Shown: positions 34,526 to 43,051 of the stretch, in pieces
How positions within the stretch are numbered: position 1 is the first letter of the stretch
Layout: each line of letters opens with the position of its first letter
Assembly (NCBI RefSeq): GCF_900095745.1
Contig: NZ_FMIR01000010.1
Span: 62,001 to 126,000 of the forward strand
Direction of reading: 5' to 3'
Length of the DNA stretch: 64,000 nt
Origin: Microbacterium oxydans
GTDB lineage: Bacteria; Actinomycetota; Actinomycetes; Actinomycetales; Microbacteriaceae
Position numbers and translations under genes: made by a program
The notes under the pieces: model-generated
The model's input: the letters and a program-made list of their open reading frames with translations, nothing else
Told to the model about the DNA's origin: nothing
Database searches by the model: none

Positions 34526-35950
34526 ATGACCACGATCGACATCGAGTCGACTGGCACCCCGGACAAGACAGTGCCCACCCCCTCTCGGAAGATCAATTGG
34601 TTCGGCGCCTTCTGGCGCTGGCACTTCTACGGCGCACTCCTGGTCATCCCCGTACTTTTCGTGCTCGCCGTGACCGGTATGACGTACCTGTTCCGCGCGC
34701 AGATCGACGCGGCGATGCACCCGGGCGTCATCACGGTCGCCGTCCCGGACGGCGCGGATCGACTACCCCTGTCCTCCCAGCAAGAGGCGGTCGCAGCGGA
34801 GTTCCCCGACCGTTCGGTCGTCTCGCTGTTCGACAGCCTCGGTGACCGCTCGACGGTCTTCGTCACCGAGCTTGCCGACGGCACCACTCAGAACGTCTAC
34901 GTGGACCCGTACAAGGGAGTCGTCACCGGATCGCTGACCGACGATCAGCTCATCTCCGACGTGTTCATCCGCATTCACGGCAACCTATTGGCCGGAGACT
35001 TCGGCGATCGGCTGATGGAGCTCGGCGCCAGCTGGGCCATCGTGCTGACGATCACCGGCTTCCTGATCTTCTTCCTCGGGCGCAGGCCGCGAAAGCTCGC
35101 CGCGCAGAAAAAGGCCAAGGGCGCACGGCTGCGCAGCGCTCACGCCCTCGTCGGCCTCCCTGTCGGCCTCGGGATCCTGATGCTCGTCACCTCCGGACTC
35201 CCCTGGACGGGACTGTGGGGCAGCGTGTCCGAAGAGGTCGCAGCGACCGGCGGGTCTTCCTTCTGGGGAGCCGATCCGGGCGCGGAGTCCACCATGAAAG
35301 ACCTCATCGAGCAGACGGACGGATCCAGCGCGCCCGCAGGCTGGGCCGTGGGCATGGGCCCGACAGGACAGAGCGCGGGCCAGGGCGCAGGAGTCTCGAT
35401 CGACGCTGCCATCGCGGCCGCAGAGGCCGAGGGCGCACCGAGCCCGTACTACGTGATCTACCCCGTGGACGAGGCAGGCGTCTTCAGCGTGATGAGCAGC
35501 CAGTGGTATCAGCAGGGAAATCCCGCGGAGTCCGATGTCACTCTCGAGCAGACGGTGCACGTGGATCAGTACTCGGGCGAGGTCGTCGCGCAGTATGGCT
35601 ACGACGACTACAGCCCGCTCGCCCAGGTCGTCTCACATGGAATCGCAATCCACGAAGGGCGGCACTTCGGGCCGATCAACACGATCCTGACGACGCTCTT
35701 CTGCCTCGCCGTGATCTTCATGTGCGTCTCAGCTCCGATCATGTGGTGGCGTCGCCGCGGCACCGCGAGCGGCATGGCAGCGCCGCGCGCGCGACTCCCT
35801 CTGTTCGGCAACATCGCGCTGCTCGTCGGCGTGGTGTCCCTGGGCATCTTCCTGCCGATGTTCGGTCTGTCTGTGCTGGTGATCCTGGCTGTGGATCAGC
35901 TGCTCATCCGTCGCATCCCCGCCTGGCGAAAGTTCTTCGGCACCGTGTGA
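34526..35950 (+). CDS. PepSY-associated transmembrane protein
   Basis: A 474-residue PepSY-TM protein: a first helix preceded by WFGAFWRWHFYGALLVIPVL, paired helices near residues 170 and 200, extracellular PepSY regions (QNVYVDPYKGVVTGSL, QTVHVDQYSGEVVAQYGYDD), and a C-terminal helix set (TILTTLFCLAVIFMCVSAPI, then MWWRRR). Members take part in iron-chelate reduction or uptake across the membrane; conserved His (HGNLL, HGIAIHEGRH) may bind heme. GGAAAGG lies before the ATG. The BlaI-type operator at 34480 links it to the copper and chelate genes. Confidence 0.87.
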   Translation: MTTIDIESTGTPDKTVPTPSRKINWFGAFWRWHFYGALLVIPVLFVLAVTGMTYLFRAQIDAAMHPGVITVAVPDGADRLPLSSQQEAVAAEFPDRSVVSLFDSLGDRSTVFVTELADGTTQNVYVDPYKGVVTGSLTDDQLISDVFIRIHGNLLAGDFGDRLMELGASWAIVLTITGFLIFFLGRRPRKLAAQKKAKGARLRSAHALVGLPVGLGILMLVTSGLPWTGLWGSVSEEVAATGGSSFWGADPGAESTMKDLIEQTDGSSAPAGWAVGMGPTGQSAGQGAGVSIDAAIAAAEAEGAPSPYYVIYPVDEAGVFSVMSSQWYQQGNPAESDVTLEQTVHVDQYSGEVVAQYGYDDYSPLAQVVSHGIAIHEGRHFGPINTILTTLFCLAVIFMCVSAPIMWWRRRGTASGMAAPRARLPLFGNIALLVGVVSLGIFLPMFGLSVLVILAVDQLLIRRIPAWRKFFGTV

Positions 35951-35953
35951 GTT

Positions 35954-35993
35954 CGGGGAGGGCACTCACGCCATAGGCCGACTGCCCTCCCCG
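35954..35993. terminator. Hairpin between convergent genes
   Basis: An 11-bp stem CGGGGAGGGCA/TGCCCTCCCCG with an 18-base loop lies between the PepSY gene and the convergent NmrA-like gene. Confidence 0.6.
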
Positions 35994-36009
35994 GATCCCG
36001 CATTCAGGC

Positions 36010-36852
36010 TCAGACCGCGAGCTCACCCAGCCAGCTCTCGACGCTGCGCGGGGTGATTCCGAGAAGCTTCTGCGCCGAGCGCTCCTCGTCGATCACTTCA
36101 CCGGGCATGGTCCAACGGAAGTGATAGGAATCGACCACCGGCCGCGCCCCGTCCGCGCCGAACAGCGGGATGATCAACTCCCCGTATGCCTCGGGATCCT
36201 GCGCCTCGAAGACGACAGGCGAGGCGAAGTAACGAGCGAAGCCCTGCGCGACATCCTCTCCGAGCAGCGGCGGGAGAGCACCGGCCGTGACGACGCCCGT
36301 CACGGAGTCATCCGTCAGCAGTCGGACCGCAATATCGGCCATGTCGAGGTGAGAGATCCACGAGACAGGGTAGTCATCACGGATCGGGTAGCGCAACACT
36401 CCATCTTCGCGCGCCGGACCGAGAGTGACCGGAAGCAGAAGATTCTCAAGGAAGACCTGGGGCGCGATGACCGCATACGACACGCCGGACGCGGCCAGGG
36501 ATTCCGCCAACACCCCGTGCGCGGTCGGCGTTCCGTCAGGAAGCGCGGTCGGATATCCGCTGGTCGAGAACACGACTCGACCAGGACGTGCCTGAGAGAC
36601 GGCCTGACTGATCGCCTGGGCGTAGGCGAGCTGCTGGTTGGGGCTGGCGAGCGGCAAGTGCACGAAGACCGCGTCCGCACCTGCGTAGGCCTGCACCAGC
36701 GAGTCGACCGAAGCGTTGTCGATGGAGAGTGAGGGGCCCGCAACCTTCGCACTGTCACGAATCGCCGCAGTCGGACTGTGACCTGCCGCGGCGAGGCCAG
36801 CAAGAACGGGGGAACCTTGTGCGCCGGTGGCGCCATGAACGATGATTGTCAT
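36010..36852 (-). CDS. NmrA-like NAD(P)-binding protein
   Basis: A 280-residue atypical short-chain dehydrogenase with the N-terminal dinucleotide motif IIVHGATGAQGSPVLAGL, a VFVHLPLASPNQQ segment, and VVFSTSGYPTA at the fourth strand. The Tyr-x-x-x-Lys catalytic pair is not evident, as in NmrA/HSCARG sensors and some quinone reductases. Upstream is the inverted repeat ATTAGTGC/GCACTAAT (36859-36899), as expected for local repression. Role unknown, possibly redox sensing. Confidence 0.82.
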   Translation of the reverse strand: MTIIVHGATGAQGSPVLAGLAAAGHSPTAAIRDSAKVAGPSLSIDNASVDSLVQAYAGADAVFVHLPLASPNQQLAYAQAISQAVSQARPGRVVFSTSGYPTALPDGTPTAHGVLAESLAASGVSYAVIAPQVFLENLLLPVTLGPAREDGVLRYPIRDDYPVSWISHLDMADIAVRLLTDDSVTGVVTAGALPPLLGEDVAQGFARYFASPVVFEAQDPEAYGELIIPLFGADGARPVVDSYHFRWTMPGEVIDEERSAQKLLGITPRSVESWLGELAV

Positions 36853-36858
36853 AGCTCT

Positions 36859-36899
36859 ATTAGTGCATATGATGCATCGGTTATGTCAACTGCACTAAT
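36859..36899. promoter_or_regulatory. Inverted repeat ATTAGTGC/GCACTAAT
   Basis: A perfect 8-bp inverted repeat spans an AT-rich promoter region directly before the NmrA-like gene. It is distinct from the BlaI-type dyad. The binding regulator is not identified. Confidence 0.6.
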
Positions 36900-36921
36900 G
36901 GAACCGAGCTAGCTCGGTCAA

Positions 36922-37950
36922 CTAGATGTCGAGCGTCAGTTCGGCGGTGAGCGCACGCGAGCAGCACACATTGATCTGAGCGTGCGTGGCGTGTTCCCGC
37001 TCGCTCTGCACGTGGTCTCGATGATCAGGCACGCCCGCCAGCACCGGCACGATGCATGAACCGCAGATGCCCTGACCACAGGACCGGTACGTTTCGTAGC
37101 CGTTGCGCTCGAGCACGGAAGCGATCGACTCAGTGGCCTCCACCTTCATCTTCTGGCCTGTCGATGCGGCGACAACCGTGAATGCTTCATCGACAGGAGA
37201 GCCAGGCGCCGCGTCCGAGGAGAAGCGTTCCGTGACGAACTGGTCGTCGCGCCACCCCGACTCCAGTGCCCGTTCTCGCGCGAGCGCGATGAACCCGTCC
37301 GGCCCGCATGCGTAGATCATGCCGTCGACCGTCGGCTCGAGGAGACTCCGAGGCCCACTCACGCGGAAGGAGTCACCCTCGTCACTGAAGTGCGGCACGA
37401 CCGATGCCGCATATGGGCGCGACCGCAGGTATTCGAGGAGTGGGAGGGACGCCGCACGTGCGGCGTACGCGTGCAGCTCGAAAGCACCCCCGTCGCGATG
37501 CAGAGACGATGCCATCGACACGAGCGGAGTGATACCGACTCCACCCGCGAGCAGTAGTGATGTCGCCGCTCCGGATGCCAGTGCGAAGGTGTTGCGCGGC
37601 GGAGAGATGTGCAGCCGATCCCCGACTCTCACGCTGTCGTGCACGTAGCGCGAAGCACCACGCCCCCGGTCCTCCTTCTGCACACACACCGAGATGACTC
37701 CCTCTTCAGGCGACGCGTCGACGAGAGAATACTGACGGATCAGGGTCTCCGTCAGATGAAGATCGACGTGCGCGCCCGGTTCGACCGTGATCACGTCATC
37801 AGCGCGCACGAGTCGAAGATGCAGCAGCACCGCACGGTCGGAGACAACCGTCCGTTGGGACACGACCACCTCAAGAGGCGAAGGCCGGAATCGGCCCACA
37901 GCCGCCGCCTGCGGTCGAGCGCGTCTACGCAGCGCATCCAAAAGACCCAT
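36922..37950 (-). CDS. Flavin reductase with C-terminal 2Fe-2S domain (PDR/VanB type)
   Basis: A 342-residue electron-transfer reductase: flavin motif RQYSLVDA, NAD-binding GGVGITPLVSMASS and YACGPDGF, and a plant-type ferredoxin at the C-terminus (CGQGICGSC plus NVCCS). The order flavin-NAD-2Fe-2S is that of the phthalate dioxygenase reductase family. Partners in such families are Rieske oxygenases, but none lies nearby. A CTAC-N5-GTAG operator 137 bases upstream connects it with the chelate-uptake genes, so reductive metal release is a reasonable alternative role. Confidence 0.87.
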   Translation of the reverse strand: MGLLDALRRRARPQAAAVGRFRPSPLEVVVSQRTVVSDRAVLLHLRLVRADDVITVEPGAHVDLHLTETLIRQYSLVDASPEEGVISVCVQKEDRGRGASRYVHDSVRVGDRLHISPPRNTFALASGAATSLLLAGGVGITPLVSMASSLHRDGGAFELHAYAARAASLPLLEYLRSRPYAASVVPHFSDEGDSFRVSGPRSLLEPTVDGMIYACGPDGFIALARERALESGWRDDQFVTERFSSDAAPGSPVDEAFTVVAASTGQKMKVEATESIASVLERNGYETYRSCGQGICGSCIVPVLAGVPDHRDHVQSEREHATHAQINVCCSRALTAELTLDI

Positions 37951-38334
37951 CGCCTTCGCTCCCTCATTTGCTCAGCCGCGCGGGGTCCCCGCAGACCGCT
38001 GTCCACATGTGCCAGCAGACGACGACGGCGGACCGCGGTGACGACCAGGGCCCGCCGCCGTCTGTTCAGTTGTGGCGTTGACAACTCTACAATACGTAGC
38101 TTTAATTCTCACGCACGGCCGACACCCATGCATAGGGGAGGAACTTCCCGTCGATCGTCACGACCACATGATTCCCATGCCGGGTCCACTATCAGCGCTG
38201 CCCTGGGAACGGGCCGCGACGGATCATATCGGTGGCCCGAAACCATCGTTAAAACGCATTCACGCCAGTGGTCATCGGCTTCATCTTCGAGGATGCTGGA
38301 AGCTCACACCACACTTCCGTCTCCAGGAGGACAC
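37951..38334. other. Intergenic region with BlaI-type operator
   Basis: About 385 bases between the divergent reductase and isochorismatase-like genes. It holds the operator at 38087. Upstream-extended frames of the isochorismatase gene are open but arginine/serine-rich and not supported. Confidence 0.45.
38087..38099. promoter_or_regulatory. BlaI-type operator upstream of flavoreductase
   Basis: CTACAATACGTAG in an AT-rich stretch, 137 bases before the reductase start and 236 bases before the isochorismatase-like start. The arms and 5-base spacer match the other sites. Confidence 0.65.
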
Positions 38335-38967
38335 ATGTCTACTCCCCGCCGCGCCCTGATCGTCATCGACCCCCAGCAGGAATACTTCACCGGCCTCCTA
38401 TCCATCCAGTACCCGCCGCGCGATGAGTCGATCCAGCGCATCGCCGATGCCATCGACGCCGCCGAGCAAGCCGGAATCCCCGTCGTCATGGTGCAGCACA
38501 CGGCCGGCGACAGCGCCCCGGTGTTCAACCCGACCAAGCCGGAGTTCCGACTGCACGAATCTCTGGAACAGCGCGACGGCAGCGCGTGGAAGCACGTCGT
38601 GAAGCAGTACAGCTCTGTCTTCCCCGAGACCGGCCTGCACGAGTGGCTGCGTGAGAAGGAGATCGACACCATCACGCTGGCGGGTTACATGACGAACAAC
38701 TGCGTCGTCGCCACCGCCGCCGATGCCGAGACACGGGGCATCGCCGCGGAGGTTCTCGCCGATGCCACCGGCGCGATCGACATCACCAACGGCGCAGGAT
38801 CCGTCGACGCCAAGACCGTGCACACCACGCTGATGGCGTTGCTGAACTCCAACTGGGCGGCCGTCGCGTCGACCGCTGCCTGGGTCGACGCCGTCGAGTC
38901 GGGTACGGCGCTCGACAAGAGCAACCTGGGTGAGTCGGCCGCTATGGGTGCCGCCGCACACGCCTGA
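38335..38967 (+). CDS. Isochorismatase-family cysteine hydrolase
   Basis: A 210-residue hydrolase of the isochorismatase-like fold: catalytic Asp in ALIVIDPQQEY, Lys in the WKHVVKQYSS region, and the nucleophile Cys in AGYMTNNCVVATAADAETRG. Substrates in the family include nicotinamide, ureidoacrylate and isochorismate. GGAGG lies 4 bases before the ATG. A strong hairpin follows its stop. Family is sure, substrate unknown. Confidence 0.88.
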   Translation: MSTPRRALIVIDPQQEYFTGLLSIQYPPRDESIQRIADAIDAAEQAGIPVVMVQHTAGDSAPVFNPTKPEFRLHESLEQRDGSAWKHVVKQYSSVFPETGLHEWLREKEIDTITLAGYMTNNCVVATAADAETRGIAAEVLADATGAIDITNGAGSVDAKTVHTTLMALLNSNWAAVASTAAWVDAVESGTALDKSNLGESAAMGAAAHA

Positions 38968-38979
38968 TTCGCATCATTC

Positions 38980-39011
38980 GGCCGGGCACCATTCGCACAT
39001 GGTGCCCGGCC
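38980..39011. terminator. Rho-independent terminator after isochorismatase gene
   Basis: A perfect 13-bp stem GGCCGGGCACCAT/ATGGTGCCCGGCC with a 6-base loop, followed by CTCACTTTTGG, ends 20 bases before the next gene. Confidence 0.8.
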
Positions 39012-39030
39012 TCACTTTTGGAGGTCCCTC

Positions 39031-40101
39031 GTGTTTTACCCAGAGTCATTCGGAACTGCCCCGTTCGCCCTGTCGGTTCTCGACGGCGGCCTCACCGGCG
39101 TCGGCTCCTCCGCCTCCCTCGTGCTCGATGAGGTGATCGCCGCCGCGCGTATCGCGGATGCGCGGGGTTACGCACGGTTCTGGATGTCCGAACACCACGC
39201 GATGCCCGGAGCATCGATCGCGTCCCCTCCGCTCATGGCCGCGCGCCTGGTCAGCGAGACGCACCGGATTCGCCTCGGCGCGGGAGGAGTCATGCTGCCC
39301 AACCATGCACCGCTGGTGGTCGCCGAGCAGTTCGGCATGCTCGAAGCATTGGCTCCGGGGCGCATCGATCTCGGCGTGGGACGGGCACCCGGCACCGACC
39401 ACACCACAGCCGCGGCGCTGCGGCGCCACAGCTCTGCCAACGAGGAATTCCCGCAGCAGGTGCAGGAATTGATCGCCTTGCTGAATGACGATTCCTCCGA
39501 TGCGCCTGTGAACGTGCATGCGGTTCCGGGCCCGTGGCAGGAGCAGCAGAACGCCACCGATGCGCCGGCCCTGCCGCCCGAACTGTGGATTCTGGGATCG
39601 TCGCTCTACTCGGCGCAACTCGCCGCTGCACTCGGGCGTCCCTACGCCTTCGCGCTGCAGTTCGGCAGTCCCGACGTCGTCAACGCCCTCCGCATCTACC
39701 GCCAGCGCTTCCGGCCCTCCCGTGCGCTGAGCGAACCGTACGCCATCGTCAGCGTCGGCGCCATCGCTGAAGAAGACCCGGCGCGGGCCCGTCGAGAATC
39801 GACGACCAACGCGATGGGGATGATGCGGATGTTCCAGGGCGAGACGTTCGCGCTGCCTTCCCCGGATGCCGTGCGTGACCACCCGTCGTCCGCCGCACAA
39901 CGACAGTTCCTCGATGACTGGACGGATCGCACGTTCCACGGCACTGCGGCAGAAGTTTCCGCTCAGCTGGAGGAACTCCACTCGATCACCGATGCCGACG
40001 AGTTGATGCTGGTCACCGGCAGCCACGGCGTGGGAGCCAGGTCCACCACCCTCGAGCTGATCGCCGATCACTACGGTGCGGGCGACTCCCGGCATTCCTG
40101 A
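39031..40101 (+). CDS. LLM-class flavin-dependent oxidoreductase
   Basis: A 356-residue luciferase-like monooxygenase of the MsnO8 type: FALSVLDGGLTGVGSSASLV at the start, RFWMSEHHAMPG (the His pair of the active-site region), LGAGGVMLPNHAPLVVAEQF and APGRIDLGVGRAPGTD. It uses reduced FMN supplied by another reductase. The GTG start has GGAGG 6 bases upstream. It probably stands alone, since terminator-like hairpins lie on both sides. Substrate unknown. Confidence 0.9.
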   Translation: MFYPESFGTAPFALSVLDGGLTGVGSSASLVLDEVIAAARIADARGYARFWMSEHHAMPGASIASPPLMAARLVSETHRIRLGAGGVMLPNHAPLVVAEQFGMLEALAPGRIDLGVGRAPGTDHTTAAALRRHSSANEEFPQQVQELIALLNDDSSDAPVNVHAVPGPWQEQQNATDAPALPPELWILGSSLYSAQLAAALGRPYAFALQFGSPDVVNALRIYRQRFRPSRALSEPYAIVSVGAIAEEDPARARRESTTNAMGMMRMFQGETFALPSPDAVRDHPSSAAQRQFLDDWTDRTFHGTAAEVSAQLEELHSITDADELMLVTGSHGVGARSTTLELIADHYGAGDSRHS

Positions 40102-40114
40102 TCACGCCTGCCCG

Positions 40115-40149
40115 ATGGTCGCGCCGGTATCCTTCACCGGCGCGACCAT
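40115..40149. terminator. Hairpin between convergent genes
   Basis: A perfect 13-bp stem ATGGTCGCGCCGG/CCGGCGCGACCAT with a 9-base loop, between the LLM gene and the end of the sulfur operon on the other strand. Confidence 0.75.
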
Positions 40150-40152
40150 GGA

Positions 40153-40314
40153 TCACCGGCCGAACAGACGCCCGAAGAACCCTGTCGCTGGAACCTTCTC
40201 GTGTCCGCTGCAACGCTGAGCGGACGGCACGTGACGCATGACATCCGCGACGTGCTGGCCGCAACCGGCCCAGGTCGTCTTGCCACAGGTCTTGCATGTG
40301 ACTGCTCTACACAT
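40153..40314 (-). CDS. Small Cys-rich protein, 53 residues
   Basis: A very short gene with GAGAGG 9 bases before the ATG. The product begins MCRAVTCKTCGKTTWAGCGQ and continues HVADVMRHVPSAQRCSGHEK. Five Cys and three His in a CxxC...C...C-x-x-H pattern suggest a small zinc- or metal-binding protein, a type I recall as common in actinobacteria. It is the last gene of the thioredoxin/CoA-disulfide reductase operon, about 40 bases after the repressor gene. Confidence 0.75.
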   Translation of the reverse strand: MCRAVTCKTCGKTTWAGCGQHVADVMRHVPSAQRCSGHEKVPATGFFGRLFGR

Positions 40315-40356
40315 GAGCGAGGTCCTCTCATAGGGGGTGGGTGGGTGGACGAGGCG

Positions 40357-40623
40357 TCACGCGAGGCTGAGGAAGACCTTCTCGAGCTCATCCACGGTCG
40401 GCCCCTCGGCGTCGTCATCGCGCCCGACGCACTCCTGCAGCGCCGCCGCAACGATGACGAAGCCGGCCCTGTTGAGTGCGTGCGTCACCGCGGCCAACTG
40501 CGTCACGATGTCGCGGCACGACGCCTCCGTCTCCACCGCGGCGATCACGGCGTCCAGCTGCCCTCTTGCCCGGCGGAGCCGGTTGACGACGCGCCGCTGC
40601 GCGTCGAGATCTGCGCTATCCAT
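40357..40623 (-). CDS. CsoR/CstR-family (DUF156) repressor, CstR-like
   Basis: An 88-residue helical repressor of the CsoR/RcnR/FrmR family: RRVVNRLRRARGQLDAVIAA, Cys36 (SCRDI), and Cys65 (LQECVG). Copper-type CsoR needs Cys36, His61 and Cys65; here position 61 is Ala. The two Cys without the His are the pattern of the persulfide sensor CstR. The operon it sits in (thioredoxin, CoA-disulfide reductase-rhodanese) and the GC-tract palindrome at 42975 fit sulfide/persulfide control. AAGGAG precedes the ATG; the gene overlaps the upstream one by 8 bases. Confidence 0.85.
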   Translation of the reverse strand: MDSADLDAQRRVVNRLRRARGQLDAVIAAVETEASCRDIVTQLAAVTHALNRAGFVIVAAALQECVGRDDDAEGPTVDELEKVFLSLA

Positions 40624-40912
40624 CGGAATTTCTCTCCTTTTCTGGCAGTGGAACAGGAAGATCGGCCTGGCTCGTCAGCGGGTGCGCACTCGTCGGTGAA
40701 TGCTCGGCCTGCTGCACCCAAGAGGAGGCGCAACGGCCCGTGGCCGCCATGGCCGCGACCGCGATCGCGATCAGTCCTGCCATGACCGCGACCACCGCCG
40801 AAGATGGGAACATCGACGCGGCGAACGCGGCGATGAAGACGGCAGCAGCGAGGTAGGCGAGCCGCTCGCCCCATGTCGCGCGGCAGACGACGCGCGTGGA
40901 TCGATCAGACAT
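40616..40912 (-). CDS. Small membrane protein, DUF2892-like
   Basis: A 98-residue protein with two hydrophobic helices (RLAYLAAAVFIAAFAASMFP, VVAVMAGLIAIAVAAMAATG) after a Thr-Trp-Gly-Glu-Arg turn, and a polar Pro/Ser-rich tail. DUF2892 segments of this kind often accompany or are fused to rhodanese domains (as in YgaP) and may help move sulfur compounds. It overlaps the CoA-disulfide reductase gene upstream by 8 bases and the repressor gene downstream by 8. Confidence 0.6.
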   Translation of the reverse strand: MSDRSTRVVCRATWGERLAYLAAAVFIAAFAASMFPSSAVVAVMAGLIAIAVAAMAATGRCASSWVQQAEHSPTSAHPLTSQADLPVPLPEKERNSDG

Positions 40913-42596
40913 CACGTGCCGGTCTCGGCCTTGTCAGCACCTGATCTGCTCGGTCCGCGAGCACCATGCGGAGCGTCGTCATTCCCCCGGAGAGCGATGC
41001 GGAATCGAACCCCGACTGAGCGAGGATCCGGTGCGCGATCGCCGATCGGACGCCGGATGCGCACAGCACCCGTACCGGCCTGCCGGCCGCGGCCAGGCGC
41101 ACCTCCCCCAGACGCTCACGCAGCTGCGTATGCGGGATGTGAAGCGCTTCGGGGATCATGCCCTCCGCGACTTCGGTGTCACGTCTCACGTCAAGGACGA
41201 GAGACGTCTCCCGCACGAGGTCGAGATCCTGCGCATCCCACAGTCGCATCGTGCCGTCGAGAACGTTGGCGCCGAGCATGCCCGCGAGGTTCACAGGATC
41301 CTTCGCCTGACCGTACGGCGGGGAGTACGCAAGATCCAGATCGATCAGATCGTCCACCGTCATGCCTGCCCGAAGCGCTGTCGCCAGCACATCGATCCTC
41401 TTGTCGACGCCGTCGGTTCCGCACGCCTGCGCGCCGAGAATCCGCCCGTCCTCTTCGCTGAAGTGCACGTTCAGGTGGACCGGAACGGCTCCGGGAAAGT
41501 ATCCGGCGTGCTGATTCGGATGCAGACTGAGCGTCCGAAAATCGATCCCCGAGCGAGACAGCGATGCGCGGCTCGCGCCGGTCAATGCGACCGTCAATCG
41601 GCCGACCCGGACGACGGCTGTTCCCAGCGGTGCTGGCATCGGCCTCGCACCTTCGGGGCGGAGGATGGCGTCGGCCACCAGGCGCCCCGCACGATTGGCT
41701 GGTCCGGCGAGCGCCACCGGTCGGCGGACGCCGGTCACGGGATCCTGGCTCAGCACGGCATCCCCCACAGCCCAGACCCACGGCACGGACGTGCGTCCGT
41801 GTTCATCGACGATCATCGCGCCGCGCTCGCAGGCGACCCCCGCAGCTTCGAAGACAGCGGTATCGGGCCTTACTCCGATCGAGAGCACGACGAGTTCGGC
41901 GCTCACCTCCGTGCCGTCCGACAGGGTGATGACGTCGGCATCCTCGCCGGCGAGGATCGCCTCGGCGGCGACCCCTGTTCGCACATCCACACCCAACCGG
42001 CGCAGCTCTTCCGCTGCCAGCCAGCCGAATTCGGTATCGACCGGCGTGAGCAACTGGTCGGCGAGCTGGATCAGAGTGGTCTCGACGCCCTGCAGCGCCA
42101 ATGCCTCTGCCGCTTCGACGCCGATGAATCCGGCCCCGAGGACGACGGCTCGCCTTACGCCTGCCTCGACGTGTGCGCGCAGGTGCACTGCATCCTCGAC
42201 GCTGCGCAGCGTCCGCACCCGCTGCGAGTCGATGCCGGAGATGTCCGGTCTCACTGCTCGCGCGCCCGGCGCCAGGACCAGGGCGTCATATCCGATGCGC
42301 TCCTCACCCGCGGAGGTGCGCACGACGAGCGTCTGCGCGTCTGCATCCACACCCACCACGTCGTGCCCCGTGCGCACATCGAGGTTCAACGACGCACGCA
42401 GCATCTCCGGCGTCTGCACCAGCAGCGAGCCCTCGTCCCCGATCTCACCTCCCACGAAATAGGGAAGTCCGCAGTTCGCGAACGACACATTCGCGCCGCG
42501 CTCGAGCACGACGATCTCCGCAGACTCGTCGAGACGACGGGCTCGCGCCGCGCAACTCATACCGCCTGCGACACCCCCGACGACGACGATCCTCAC
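40905..42596 (-). CDS. cdr: CoA-disulfide reductase with C-terminal rhodanese domain
   Basis: A 563-residue FAD enzyme: N-terminal GGVAGGMSCAARARRLD, the redox Cys42 in SFANCGLPYF (single-Cys type of CoA-disulfide and polysulfide reductases), a second dinucleotide fold VLGAGFIGVEAAEAL, the dimer domain, and a rhodanese domain whose Cys lies in VLCASGVRS. Such fusions reduce CoA persulfide or polysulfide with NAD(P)H. The GTG start overlaps the thioredoxin stop by 4 bases (GTGA). Part of the CstR-like sulfur operon. Confidence 0.9.
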   Translation of the reverse strand: MRIVVVGGVAGGMSCAARARRLDESAEIVVLERGANVSFANCGLPYFVGGEIGDEGSLLVQTPEMLRASLNLDVRTGHDVVGVDADAQTLVVRTSAGEERIGYDALVLAPGARAVRPDISGIDSQRVRTLRSVEDAVHLRAHVEAGVRRAVVLGAGFIGVEAAEALALQGVETTLIQLADQLLTPVDTEFGWLAAEELRRLGVDVRTGVAAEAILAGEDADVITLSDGTEVSAELVVLSIGVRPDTAVFEAAGVACERGAMIVDEHGRTSVPWVWAVGDAVLSQDPVTGVRRPVALAGPANRAGRLVADAILRPEGARPMPAPLGTAVVRVGRLTVALTGASRASLSRSGIDFRTLSLHPNQHAGYFPGAVPVHLNVHFSEEDGRILGAQACGTDGVDKRIDVLATALRAGMTVDDLIDLDLAYSPPYGQAKDPVNLAGMLGANVLDGTMRLWDAQDLDLVRETSLVLDVRRDTEVAEGMIPEALHIPHTQLRERLGEVRLAAAGRPVRVLCASGVRSAIAHRILAQSGFDSASLSGGMTTLRMVLADRADQVLTRPRPARDV

Positions 42597-42964
42597 GCGG
42601 AGGCGTCTGACTGCGCGGCGATCTGCGCCCTCACATCATCCATGTCGAGTCCCTGGACCGCATCGACGACCTGCTGCAGACCGGCCGCCGGCAGCGCGCC
42701 CGGCTGCGAGAACACCAAGATTCCGTCACGGAATGCCATCAGCGTAGGAATGGAGGTGATCTGAAAACCGGAGGCGAGTTCTCGCTCCACCTCGGTGTCG
42801 ACCTTGCCGAAAACGATGTCGGGGTGCTTCTCGGACGCAGCCTCGAAAATCGGCCCGAACATGCGACACGGACCGCACCACTCCGCCCAGAAGTCGAGCA
42901 GGACGATCCCCCCGCCGTCCAGGGTCTCATCGAAGTTCGTCGCGGTGATCGTTTGAGTAGCCAT
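42593..42964 (-). CDS. trxA: Thioredoxin
   Basis: A 123-residue thioredoxin with the active site FWAEWCGPCRMFGPIFE and the cis-Pro loop ITSIPTLMAF. It is the first gene of the operon thioredoxin, CoA-disulfide reductase, DUF2892-like, CstR-like repressor, Cys-rich peptide, and probably reduces protein persulfides or the rhodanese partner. A perfect palindrome lies 10 bases upstream of its start. The longer upstream frame is discarded because it would include this operator. Confidence 0.92.
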   Translation of the reverse strand: MATQTITATNFDETLDGGGIVLLDFWAEWCGPCRMFGPIFEAASEKHPDIVFGKVDTEVERELASGFQITSIPTLMAFRDGILVFSQPGALPAAGLQQVVDAVQGLDMDDVRAQIAAQSDASA

Positions 42965-42974
42965 GTCCCGACAA

Positions 42975-42992
42975 TATACCCCGTGGGGTATA
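42975..42992. promoter_or_regulatory. CsoR/CstR-type operator palindrome
   Basis: TATACCCCGTGGGGTATA is a perfect 18-bp dyad with the G/C tract flanked by TATA that is typical for CsoR/CstR-family operators. It lies between the thioredoxin start (10 bases) and the divergent GlxA-type gene (60 bases). Confidence 0.85.
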
Positions 42993-43051
42993 GTGCGCCG
43001 TTGGCTCATGAGCCAATATACGATGAGAACGGGCCACCCGAGAGGAACAAG

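Noticed and set aside
37609..38334. Upstream extension of the isochorismatase-like frame
   Set aside because: The extension overlaps the reductase gene antisense, has no domain and includes an operator. The ATG at 38335 has a perfect ribosome binding site.
40357..40623. Copper-sensing CsoR
   Set aside because: The copper-ligand His at position 61 is Ala, and the operon is about sulfur chemistry.
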